A model generated the notes under the pieces. The model saw only the letters and a list, made by a program, of their open reading frames with translations. It made no database searches and was not told where the DNA came from. The position numbers and the translations under genes were made by a program. Positions 19,325 to 27,651 of a stretch of DNA of 64,000 nucleotides are shown here, one piece after another. The DNA is taken from positions 186,001-250,000 of the forward strand of contig JAWKNZ010000004.1 of the NCBI GenBank assembly GCA_041391425.1, given 5' to 3'. Position 1 is the first letter of the stretch, and each line of letters starts with the position of its first letter. The stretch comes from JAWKNZ01 sp041391425. Lineage in GTDB: Bacteria; Bdellovibrionota_B; Oligoflexia; Oligoflexales; JAWKNZ01.

Positions 19325-19774
19325 ATGGTAACGAATTTACAACAAAATCATAGTAAAAAAAATTCGACGCCGGAACTTGAGAAAGGTTCTACCAAAAGAA
19401 ATGGGGTGAAAGTGAATATTGACAGTTATTTAAATAAAACTAAAGCGGTATGGGAATATTGTCGAAATTTTCTTAGGGAGAAGAGGCGTGAGATACGTCA
19501 TTATGCTGTAGTTGTCGCAATTGTGCTGTTTTTTGTCGTCTTATTTCAAAATTTTGAATCATCTAAGTTTGAATTTCTGTTTTGGAGTTTTTCGGCTCCT
19601 AAAATTGTATTGTTCTTTATAATGTTGATTGTAGGTGCGATATTTGGTTATTGGTTGCGGGATAGATATATTAGTAAAAAAGATGATTCAAAATATTCTG
19701 GATTTGTAAATGGGTATGAGAATTTTTCTAGCGACAGATCTTCAAGTCATGGCAGATCTAAAGGGCTTGTTTAA
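19325..19774 (+). CDS. LapA-like (DUF1049) membrane protein
   Basis: A 149-residue protein with two hydrophobic segments, at about residues 60-75 (YAVVVAIVLFFVVLFQNF) and 95-118 (KIVLFFIMLIVGAIFGYWLR), separated by a short segment with FLFWSF. This is the pattern of LapA/YciS proteins: TM, Asn/Phe-rich loop, TM with GxxxG, then a basic tail (RDRYISKK). The N-terminal 55 residues are polar and longer than in typical LapA. It lies 26 bp after the CBS gene and is presumably made with it under sigma-54 control. Its role may be at the inner membrane during envelope stress; this is inference. Confidence 0.6.
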   Translation: MVTNLQQNHSKKNSTPELEKGSTKRNGVKVNIDSYLNKTKAVWEYCRNFLREKRREIRHYAVVVAIVLFFVVLFQNFESSKFEFLFWSFSAPKIVLFFIMLIVGAIFGYWLRDRYISKKDDSKYSGFVNGYENFSSDRSSSHGRSKGLV

Positions 19775-19987
19775 ATTCTGAAAGCTAACTCATTTTTTTA
19801 TTGTAAGTAGTGGAAAGTGTCTTCTTTCCATAAGGCAGCTTGAATTTTACTAGTAAGATGTCAAGACGATACCTTTGAACATTTTTGAATATGGAAAGAG
19901 CTTGCTTTTAACAAGATGGGAAGGTGGGGTTTTGAAAAAATTTCCTTTAGTTTCCATTAGTTGAGAGCGGGCTTAGCAATAATACAT

Positions 19988-20100
19988 TAGGGCGTGTTGA
20001 CGTTTCATTTTCGTAGCGAGAGACAAATACTTGAAACCCTGACAACGTTGTGACTCAAGGGTTTGGCTCGTAGTAGGAAATGAAACGTCAACACGCCCTA
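19988..20100. mobile_element. MITE-like element with 23-bp perfect terminal inverted repeats
   Basis: The element starts TAGGGCGTGTTGACGTTTCA and ends with the exact reverse complement; the perfect match covers 23 bp at each end. The 113-bp body is non-coding. TA at both ends fits a target duplication as made by IS630- or some IS5-type transposases. A second copy lies at 62107-62289. The inner GTGTTGAC is similar to the end of the IS5-like remnant at 26984 (CCTGTTGAC). Confidence 0.8.
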
Positions 20101-20266
20101 GTCTTTAAATGCGACTTATCATCAAAAAGAGATTTACAACCAGAAAGGCGTGAAAAAATAACGTAACTATTCAGCGTATTTTTTATCTGATCGATTCAAA
20201 GCCTAGAAATTTTAAAATAGCTCTGCAAGTGTCCTATACCTTCACTAAAAGCCTATAAACCATAAC

Positions 20267-20298
20267 CCAGGTTGCTGATTAATATCGAAACAACCTGG
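20267..20298. terminator. Hairpin downstream of the HiPIP gene
   Basis: CCAGGTTG at 20267-20274 pairs with CAACCTGG at 20291-20298, with a 16-nt loop. It lies 12 bp past the stop of the minus-strand HiPIP gene. On the + strand it is followed by a T-run (GTTTTTTAC); on the minus strand it is not, so its strength as a HiPIP terminator is uncertain. Confidence 0.4.
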
Positions 20299-20309
20299 AT
20301 TGTTTTTTA

Positions 20310-20723
20310 CTATGCTTTTTTAACCCAAGAATTGCACCACCCATCACCTTTAACATAACCTGTCGGTAAAATTTGACACTTTCCAACGGTATCCTTAGAA
20401 CCTTTTAAAGTTCCTGTAGCTACGAAAAGCTGACAATTGTGGCAGAATTGATCCTTTGCCTTAACTCCAGCTTTATCAGCAGTCCTGAATTTAGACTTTG
20501 CTGCATCATGAGAATACTTTAGAGCCTGAGCCATAGGATTATCGGCAGGCACTAACTTTGAAGCTTCAATAACTTCCCCTTTCTTCTCATCTGCCTCCTT
20601 ACCAGCTGCAAATGCCTGCTTACTCATCAATGAAGCCGCAGTCGTACATGCTGTTACACACAGGCCACCAAGAATAAAATCTCTTCTTGTGACTGATTTT
20701 TCTGCATTTTCTTCGATTTCCAT
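20310..20723 (-). CDS. High-potential iron-sulfur protein (HiPIP), Tat-exported
   Basis: I chose the ATG at 20723, because AAGGAG lies 9 bp before it; an upstream TTG at 20732 is less likely. The product is 137 residues. A twin-arginine signal (TRRDFILGG) is followed by a hydrophobic stretch ending near AFA. Four Cys residues at 94, 97, 116 and 130 (C-HN-C, then GKC and GWC) are the ligands of a [4Fe-4S] cluster in the HiPIP pattern. In the periplasm it would carry single electrons between respiratory complexes. It is monocistronic and divergent from transketolase. Confidence 0.9.
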   Translation of the reverse strand: MEIEENAEKSVTRRDFILGGLCVTACTTAASLMSKQAFAAGKEADEKKGEVIEASKLVPADNPMAQALKYSHDAAKSKFRTADKAGVKAKDQFCHNCQLFVATGTLKGSKDTVGKCQILPTGYVKGDGWCNSWVKKA

Positions 20724-20983
20724 CAGTTCCAACTCCTTATGTAAGGTTATAATTCAACCAGAGGTACAATCTAAATTCTTACCCAACCTAAATTTTAGAG
20801 CAACCCATTTTACATAGTTGCACTAATCAGAGACAGAATACATATGCAACAGCTAATTATCAGCCAACAAAATATTGCCGCCTTTCAAGAAGTTAACCAG
20901 ATTCTTCTTTTCCTTCTAACAACTAAAGCCTATACTCCCGCATGACCACAATGTTGTTTTTATAATCACTAAAGGACCTTTCG

Positions 20984-22949
20984 ATGAATGACCAACAAAT
21001 CATCAATCTGCTAAAAGGGCTAGTTATTGATGGGGTAGATCAAGCTCAATCGGGACACCCAGGGGGTGCCATGTCGAGTATGGACTTTGCTTATACCCTC
21101 TTTGCGAAACACCTGAGATTTGATCCAGATAATCCAAATTGGCTCGGTAGAGATCGTTTTATTTTGAGTGCAGGGCACGAATCAATGCTCCTTTACTCAC
21201 TTCTTTATGCGAATGGTTGGCTGAACTTGGAAGACCTCAAAGGCTTTAGACAACTGGGATCAAGAACTCCTGGACATCCTGAAAATGGTGTAACTCCAGG
21301 AGTAGAATGCACTACAGGCCCATTGGGGCAGGGAGCTGCTATGTCAGTTGGATTTGCAATTGGCAGCTCACATTTGGCAGCTGTTCTCGATCAAAAACTC
21401 TTCCAGTCAAGGACTTGGGTTCTAATGGGGGATGGGTGCATGCAAGAAGGTGTGACATTAGGAGCGGCTTCTATAGCAGGTCATTTAAAACTCGGTCATT
21501 TAATTTGGTATTATGATAAAAACTGCCAACAAATTTCTGGCAGTATCGATCGCGTAACCTCAGATGACGAAAAGAAAATATTTGAAGGCTTCGGATGGCA
21601 AGTCCTACAAATAGATGGGCATAACCATGACGAAATCAATCGCGCCATCAGCGCAGCAAAACAAGAGACCTCCAAACCTACTTTGATTGTCGGTAGAAGT
21701 CTCATGGCCCATGGTGCAGCTAATGTGGAAGGCAGTCACAAAACGCATGGTGCTCCATTATCCCCTGAAGAGCGCAAAGAAACTAAGCTTAAATTTGCTA
21801 TTCCTTCAGATGAAAGTTTTTATTTCCCTAACGAAGCCAAAACATATTACCAACAAAACTTTGCTCAATTACGAAATGAAGTACAAGAATGGCAATCATA
21901 CTTAGCGGAAAAACGAAAAAATGACGTCGACTTCAACGATATGTATAATGCTTTCTTTACAAGTAATGATTACGAAAATCTGCCATTAGTTGATTGGCAA
22001 AAAGATAAGCCTATGGCAACTCGTAACTCGTTTGGTGAAATCATAAGTTGCTGGGCTAAAAAACTTCCAACTTTAATCGGCGGCAGCGCAGACTTAGAAC
22101 CTTCTAATATGACAGAAGGCTTTGCGAAACTCGTTCAAGATTATGGGAGCGAAAATCCTAAAGGAAGGAACCTAGCATTTGGGGTCAGAGAATTTCCTAT
22201 GTCAGCTATTTGTAATGGCTTAGCTTTATATGGCGGCTTTGTTCCTTTTGACGCGACATTTCTTAGTTTTGCAGATTATTCCCGGGCTGCATTACGTCTA
22301 GGCTCAATACAGCACGCACGAGTGATCCATGAGTTCACACATGATTCTTTTTATGTGGGAGAAGATGGCCCTACCCACCAACCGATTGAGCATATTATGT
22401 CTTTACGGGCGATTCCAAATATGTACGTTATGCGCCCGGCTGATTCGTTAGAAACCGAAGTTCTGATGCGAAAAGCAGTTTTCCCTAGGCCTTCCAAGCT
22501 CTATTTGCTTAACGCGCCAAAAACTTCCTTATTTGCCTGTATCTTCTCAAAAAATATCCCAGGCCGAAAAAGGGGCTTGGCGTATACTAGAAAAGACAAA
22601 CCCGACTCTAATAATTTTTGCAACTGGAAGTGAAGTAAGCCTTGCACTTGATGTGGCCAAAATATTGGAGCAAAAAGGCGAAAACCCAGATGTTATATCG
22701 GTGCCTTGCTGGGAGTTATTCCAACAACAAAATAAAGAATACCAAGAAGAAATTTTAAATTGGAGTTGTAAAAAGAGAGTTTCTATAGAAGCCGGTGTAA
22801 CACTTGGCTGGGAAAGGTTTGTAGGCGCTGAAGGACTTTGCATAGGTATAGATCATTTTGGTGCTAGCGCACCAGCACAAGACCTAGAAAGAGAGTTCGG
22901 CTTTACCACCGACGCTATTGTCAAAAAAATTGAAGAGAAATTTTACTAA
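20984..22949 (+). CDS. tkt: Transketolase (one frameshift)
   Basis: The ATG at 20984 has AAAGGA upstream. The first frame runs to about 22510 and the second from there to 22949. The switch falls at CTTAACGCG near 22511, where removal of one A restores LLTRQKLPYLP, the normal transketolase sequence at this place. The rejoined length is about 655 residues, as expected. Seen motifs are SGHPGGAMSSMD at the start, the thiamine-diphosphate motif MGDGCMQEG, and HDSFYVGEDGPTHQPIEH in the pyrimidine domain. The enzyme moves two-carbon units between sugar phosphates in the pentose phosphate pathway. The single indel is probably a sequence error. Confidence 0.9.
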
Positions 22950-23041
22950 TTTGTAAAGGAGAGTAAAACATATCAGACTGCGCTACGTCTAAAGTAGAAT
23001 TCGTCATTGTACTTATCTCATCATGTTTATTAGGCAAGCCT

Positions 23042-23139
23042 TATTAAGGGGAGCAAAACCTATGAGAGCAAGGCGCAGAGGAACGAGCAGCGCAGAGACG
23101 AAAGCAACGCAGCTATCATAGGTTTTGCTCCCGTTAATA
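23042..23139. repeat. 98-bp repeat with 24-bp terminal inverted repeats
   Basis: TATTAAGGGGAGCAAAACCT at the left and its reverse complement at the right match at 23 of 24 positions over the full arms. The middle is G/A-rich with repeated GCAG/ACGA steps. A diverged copy lies at 60019-60142. It is non-coding and sits between tkt and the fadN-fadA operon. Confidence 0.75.
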
Positions 23140-23223
23140 TCTGAAAGATTTTACGAACCTTAGTAGCTGATCAAAATGATCAGTGGAATCAACTTTACTT
23201 TTAATCATAATAGGAGCTTATTT

Positions 23224-25647
23224 ATGTCCTTAAAAATTCGCAGAGCAACAGTTCTGGGCGCTGGAGTTATGGGTGCGCAGATCGCAGCCCATCTAGCTGC
23301 TGCAGGAGTTAGAGTACATTTGTTGGATCTTTCTTCTCCGGAACCCCCTAAAGACCCAAAACAGGCTAAAGCAGTTGGTAAGAATTATCGCGCGGCGCGC
23401 TCGATTTTGGCGCTTGAACAATTAAAACTTCTGAAGCCATCACCGATCATGTCGCCTTCAATTCTAACAAATATTATCCCTGGAAATTTTGACGACGACA
23501 TGTCAGTCATTGCAGAATCAGACTGGGTGTTAGAAGCAGTTGTTGAACGGCTTGATATCAAGCTTTCCATCCATAACCAGATAGCAAGCTATGTCCGGCC
23601 AGGAGTACCGGTTTGTACCAACACTTCTGGCATTCCACTGCATGACATTGCTAAAGACATGTCAGAATCGTATGTGAAATGCTTTTTTGCGACACACTTT
23701 TTCAACCCGCCACGTTATATGCACCTTTTAGAAGTGATACCGCTTCCAGAAACTGATGCTCAACTGATGAATGATGTTTCTAATTGGATAAGTGAAAACT
23801 TAGGTAAAGGTGTTGTCTTTGCATTTGACACCGTTAATTTTATTGCCAATCGTATCGGCGTTTTCAGTATGCAAACAACAAACCGACACATGATTGAATT
23901 GGGTTTGAACTTCGAGACAGTTGATGCATTAACTGGAAAGCTAATTGGCCGTCCTTCCTCAGCCACCATGCGTACACTTGACGTGGTCGGTGTCGATACT
24001 TACGCTCATGTAGCCAAAAATGTCTATGATAGAGCAACTGATGACCCTGAAAGAGAGCTGTTTTTACCACCAAACTGGGTGAATGACTTAATCGAAGCAG
24101 GCAATCTCGGTCAAAAAAATGGTAAAGGTTGTTACGCTAAAAGCAAGGATGAACAAGGAAGGCGCGTAATAAAAGTTTACCGGCCAGAAAGCAAGGCTTA
24201 CGAAGAACAAAATGTACAGCTTTTCCCTTGGATGAAAGAATTATCACAGGAAAGAAATTTATTTACTAGACTTAAGACCATTATCAATCAGGACGACCCA
24301 GGATCCAAATTAATTTGGAATAGCCTTAGAGACACTATGGCTTATTCCGCAACTTTAGTAAACGAAATTGCAGGTGGAGAGCCTAAGCGTATTGATGATG
24401 CCATGCGTTGGGGGTTTAATTGGGAATGGGGGCCTCTAGAATTATGGCAAGGGCTTGGCTTTGATGATATTTTACAAAAAATGCAAAAAGATGGAGTGAA
24501 GCTCCCCAATTGGATCAAAAAAGGCGGCAAATTTTACGATCCAGATCCAAATTCTCCCGAATGGCATGCCGCTGGATACAGCAAACAAAGTAATTTCAAA
24601 GAAGGTAAAAGTACAGAAATTGCTAAACCGGCTCATCTATTTTATTTGCCAAAAACACAAAACCCAGAAGACCCCCGCGTCATCGAATCGAACAAAGGCG
24701 CCAGCCTGCTCGATATTGGCAACGGCATAGCACTTTTAGACTTCCATACAAAAATGAATGCCATTGACATGGACGTTATTACTATGCTGCAAAAATCTGT
24801 AGCAATAGTCAATGACAGGTATTTGGGATTAGTCATTGCTAATGAAGGAGCAGCGTTTTCGGCAGGTGCAAACTTAAAATACCTATTAGAACTTATAGAA
24901 AAGAAAGATTTTACTGCCATCGATACCATGCTGCGCCAGTTTCAAGGTGCCATGCAATTGTTAAAATACGCTCCATTTCCTACGATATCTTGCCCATTTT
25001 CCATGACCCTTGGAGGTGGGTGTGAGGTTTCACTACATACGAGCTACCGTATCGTTGCCGGTGAAACTTATGCTGGTTTAGTGGAAATGGGTGTCGGGCT
25101 CATTCCAGCAGGTGGAGGCACTAAAGAGCTTGCCCTCCGTTCCTACGAGCTAGCAAGCCGAGGTGAAAATACAGACCCTATGAGCTTTTTGCAAAGAGCT
25201 TTCTTACTCATAGGAATGGCCAAAGTTTCTTCTTCGGGCATAGAAGCAAAAGAGATGGGATTATACCCAGAACAAACTTTCGTGTCGCTCTCTAAAGAGC
25301 ACCAAATTGTTAAAGCAAAAGGTCTTGCCTATCAACTAGCAAAAATGGGTTACGTGACCCCTACTCCAAAAACAGCAATTAAAGTTGTTGGAGACCCTGG
25401 CATTCAGACTTTTAAGTTGATGCTTTACAATATGCTAGAAGGCCGACAAATCAGTGAGCATGATGCCCTCATTGGTGAAAAGGTCGCAACCGTACTCTGC
25501 GGTGGCGAAGTTGACTCTGGCGCATTTGTATCCGAACAGTACTTCTTAGACTTAGAAAGAAGAGTATTCTTAGATCTATGTAAAGAAGAAAAAACTAAGG
25601 CAAGAATTGAGCAAATGTTAAAAACTGGTAAACCATTAAGAAACTAG
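23224..25647 (+). CDS. fadN: 3-hydroxyacyl-CoA dehydrogenase / enoyl-CoA hydratase fusion, FadN-like
   Basis: The start is the ATG at 23224, with TAGGAG 7 bp upstream; the longer frame from 23176 lacks a site. The 807-residue product begins with an NAD-binding fold (VLGAGVMGAQIAAH, residues 9-22), the dehydrogenase catalytic part (TSGIP, HFFNPP, NFIANRIG), a second dehydrogenase-type C-domain, and then an enoyl-CoA hydratase/crotonase domain from about residue 490 (FSAGANLKYL, GGGCEVSLH, VEMGVGLIPAGGGT). This order, dehydrogenase first, is that of Bacillus FadN and opposite to E. coli FadB. It carries out the two middle steps of fatty-acid beta-oxidation. The thiolase gene follows after 25 bp. 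Confidence 0.9.
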   Translation: MSLKIRRATVLGAGVMGAQIAAHLAAAGVRVHLLDLSSPEPPKDPKQAKAVGKNYRAARSILALEQLKLLKPSPIMSPSILTNIIPGNFDDDMSVIAESDWVLEAVVERLDIKLSIHNQIASYVRPGVPVCTNTSGIPLHDIAKDMSESYVKCFFATHFFNPPRYMHLLEVIPLPETDAQLMNDVSNWISENLGKGVVFAFDTVNFIANRIGVFSMQTTNRHMIELGLNFETVDALTGKLIGRPSSATMRTLDVVGVDTYAHVAKNVYDRATDDPERELFLPPNWVNDLIEAGNLGQKNGKGCYAKSKDEQGRRVIKVYRPESKAYEEQNVQLFPWMKELSQERNLFTRLKTIINQDDPGSKLIWNSLRDTMAYSATLVNEIAGGEPKRIDDAMRWGFNWEWGPLELWQGLGFDDILQKMQKDGVKLPNWIKKGGKFYDPDPNSPEWHAAGYSKQSNFKEGKSTEIAKPAHLFYLPKTQNPEDPRVIESNKGASLLDIGNGIALLDFHTKMNAIDMDVITMLQKSVAIVNDRYLGLVIANEGAAFSAGANLKYLLELIEKKDFTAIDTMLRQFQGAMQLLKYAPFPTISCPFSMTLGGGCEVSLHTSYRIVAGETYAGLVEMGVGLIPAGGGTKELALRSYELASRGENTDPMSFLQRAFLLIGMAKVSSSGIEAKEMGLYPEQTFVSLSKEHQIVKAKGLAYQLAKMGYVTPTPKTAIKVVGDPGIQTFKLMLYNMLEGRQISEHDALIGEKVATVLCGGEVDSGAFVSEQYFLDLERRVFLDLCKEEKTKARIEQMLKTGKPLRN

Positions 25648-25672
25648 TATCACAATACAGGAGAGTCATATT

Positions 25673-26854
25673 ATGACGAAAACAGCATATATCGTTTCAC
25701 CAAAGCGTTCTGCAGTTGGAAAAGCTTTTCGTGGAAGCCTAGTAAACAAGCGCCCTGATGATCTTTGCGCTGATATTATAAAAGGCGTACTAAAGGACGC
25801 TGGGGAATTTGATCATGCACTTATCGAAGATGTCATCGTAGGCTGTGCAATGCCTGAAGCCCAACAAGGGATGAATGTTGCACGCTTTGCTGCTCTTTTA
25901 TCTGGCTTACCAGAATCTGTATCAGGGGTCACCGTCAACCGCTTCTGTAGTTCAGGATTACAAAGCATTGCGATGGCTGCACAGCAAATTTTAGCAGGTG
26001 GCGGTGATTGCATACTTGCAGGTGGAACTGAGTCTATGACGATGATTCCTATGATGGGAAATAAAGTTGTCGGTTCCAGGAATATCATGGATAACCATCC
26101 AGATTTCTATCTCGGAATGGGCATGACAGCAGAAAATGTTGCTAAAGAATACAAAGTCTCACGCCTTGAACAAGACGAGTTTTCTGTACAATCTCATAAA
26201 AAAGCCACGCAGGCGATTGAAAATGGTTTATTCAAAGATGAGATTATTGCGGTTCACGTTGAAAAGAGATCTCCTGCAAAGGATGGGCAAGTTAAAATAG
26301 ATTCTACGATATTTGATCAAGATGAGGGAGCGAGGCCTGATACCACTGTAGAGGCATTAGCCAAGTTACGCCCGGCATTTTTGACAAATGGCACCGTTAC
26401 AGCAGGTAATAGTTCGCAAATGTCAGATGGTGCAGGCATGTGCCTGGTATGCTCCGAAGAATTTGTAAAAAAACATAATCTAAAACCAATAGCCCGTTAT
26501 GTTAGCTACGCTGTAGCCGGCGTTGCACCAAATATTATGGGCATTGGACCTATTGAAGCAGTTCCTAAAGCTTTAAAAAGAGCTGGCTTAAAACTAGCAG
26601 ACATGGATCATATCGAATTAAACGAAGCCTTCGCTGCACAATCCATAGCGGTTATCAAAACTTTAGGTATGGATATGGCTAAAGTAAACCCAACAGGAGG
26701 GGCCATTGCCCTTGGCCATCCTTTAGGAGCGACCGGAGCCAAACTAACGGCAACAATGGCACATGGGCTTCAACGTTCTGGTGGAAAGTATGGCTTGGTA
26801 ACCATGTGTATTGGTACGGGCATGGGAGCAGCTGGAATTTTTGAGCGTGTGTAA
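25673..26854 (+). CDS. fadA: Acetyl-CoA acyltransferase (3-ketoacyl-CoA thiolase)
   Basis: This 393-residue protein has the full thiolase set: nucleophile Cys92 in NRFCSSGLQ, the GGTESM motif, His near residue 349 in GHPLGATGAK, and the second Cys near 378 in TMCIGTGMGAAG. NEAFAAQ is also present. It cleaves 3-ketoacyl-CoA with CoA to release acetyl-CoA, the last step of beta-oxidation. The ribosome site is AGGAGAG. With the upstream fadN-like gene it forms a two-gene operon, so long-chain fatty acids are a likely carbon source. The stop codon is part of a hairpin (GAGCGTG/CACGCTC at 26842-26869). Confidence 0.93.
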   Translation: MTKTAYIVSPKRSAVGKAFRGSLVNKRPDDLCADIIKGVLKDAGEFDHALIEDVIVGCAMPEAQQGMNVARFAALLSGLPESVSGVTVNRFCSSGLQSIAMAAQQILAGGGDCILAGGTESMTMIPMMGNKVVGSRNIMDNHPDFYLGMGMTAENVAKEYKVSRLEQDEFSVQSHKKATQAIENGLFKDEIIAVHVEKRSPAKDGQVKIDSTIFDQDEGARPDTTVEALAKLRPAFLTNGTVTAGNSSQMSDGAGMCLVCSEEFVKKHNLKPIARYVSYAVAGVAPNIMGIGPIEAVPKALKRAGLKLADMDHIELNEAFAAQSIAVIKTLGMDMAKVNPTGGAIALGHPLGATGAKLTATMAHGLQRSGGKYGLVTMCIGTGMGAAGIFERV

Positions 26855-26869
26855 ATTCGCACGCTCTAC
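26842..26869 (+). terminator. Hairpin at the end of the thiolase gene
   Basis: GAGCGTG and CACGCTC form a 7-bp stem around the TAA stop codon of the thiolase gene. There is no T-run, so termination strength is uncertain. Confidence 0.4.
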
Positions 26870-26983
26870 TGCTGATACACTATTAGTATTAGAATGTGTT
26901 CCGAGAGCAAAGAAGAAATACCGGAGTTATATATAATGAAGGTATTTTTTCTTGTGTATTACGAAAATCTGGTTAGCACATTA

Positions 26984-27186
26984 AGGCCTGTTGACAATTC
27001 GCTATAAATTATTGAAATAAAAAAGCAAACTCGTATTATTGGTTTGCTACAAATAATAAAAATGAGTTTGCTATGCCACGATTTATGCTCACGGATGAGT
27101 TATGGTCGAAGCTAAAACCTATTATGCTTTATGCAGGCATTTATAACAAGAAAAAGCTTCGTCTAACCACTGAAGGAATTCTTTAA
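26984..27186 (+). mobile_element. Remnant of an IS5-like insertion sequence (left end and transposase N-terminus)
   Basis: GGCCTGTTGACAATTCGC at 26984 looks like an IS terminal repeat. From the ATG at 27073 a 37-codon frame reads MPRFMLTDELWSKLKP and ends KLRLTTEGIL before a stop, which matches the start of IS5-family transposases (LTDExW..i.PLLP ... R.tvEGILyR). The rest of the transposase, including the DDE residues, is absent. It is a dead fragment. Confidence 0.65.
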
Positions 27187-27302
27187 TATGTCACTTCAAG
27201 TCATTGTCGTTTTCGTTTACTCCTAGACTTAGTCGAAAACGTTCGCGCTATCGGCATCGGGGGCTGGAGCGACTTACGACCACGTAGAAGGAAAAAATCA
27301 AA

Positions 27303-27506
27303 ATGATGAGCTATGAAAAACTGGACGTTTACCAATGCTCCATTAAGTTTTTAAGTATTGCTATAAGGCTAACAGATGAGATGCCTCGTGGTCATGGATC
27401 CATCGCTGATCAAATAAAACGAGCCGCTATTAGTAGTGTCTATGTCGGATCACAGTTTAACCAAAGATCAAAGTATAAGAAAGGTATACTAAAATACAAG
27501 AAATGA
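27303..27506 (+). pseudogene. Fragment of a four-helix-bundle protein (23S rRNA intervening-sequence type)
   Basis: The first 40 residues (SYEKLDVYQCSIKFLSIAIR, then PRGHGSIADQIKRAAIS) match the start of the small four-helix-bundle proteins encoded in 23S rRNA intervening sequences and, more often, elsewhere in genomes. The normal continuation SIPLNIAEG is lost: the sequence becomes SSVYVGSQ and ends at 67 residues, about half the usual length. It is probably shifted or truncated. It sits directly after the IS5-like remnant. Confidence 0.6.
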
Positions 27507-27526
27507 TATAGCCGAAACAGATTCTA

Positions 27527-27568
27527 ACTGACTCTAAATTCATTCCGTAGGGATTATTTAGAGTCAGT
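27527..27568. terminator. 13-bp inverted repeat, possible terminator
   Basis: ACTGACTCTAAAT at 27527-27539 and ATTTAGAGTCAGT at 27556-27568 are perfect complements around a 16-nt loop. It lies between the four-helix fragment and the end of the glucoamylase operon, where it could end transcription. No T-run follows. Confidence 0.45.
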
Positions 27569-27651
27569 CAAAGAAGCTTGGTTTATAAATTAGCTACGTA
27601 AGCTTACGCACAAAAATATCATGTAAAAAGCCCATCATTTTTTCACTCTTC

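Larger units (their letters stand above)
19775..20309. other. Intergenic region at the strand-composition switch
   Basis: About 530 bp without a gene. It holds a small hairpin GGAAAG/CTTTCC near 19812-19828, the MITE at 19988-20100 and a hairpin at 20267-20298. The + strand changes from G/T-rich to A/C-rich across this gap. I searched it for a dif-like XerCD site by eye and found none that convinced me. Confidence 0.5.

Noticed and set aside
19775..20760. dif site for XerCD near the composition switch
   Set aside because: TTATGTAAGG near 20740 looks like one half-site, but the other arm and the 6-bp centre do not fit.
27187..27302. C-terminal part of the IS5 transposase
   Set aside because: A frame reads LLLDLVENVRAIGIGG, which recalls IS5 C-termini only weakly; I could not align it and leave it out of the remnant.
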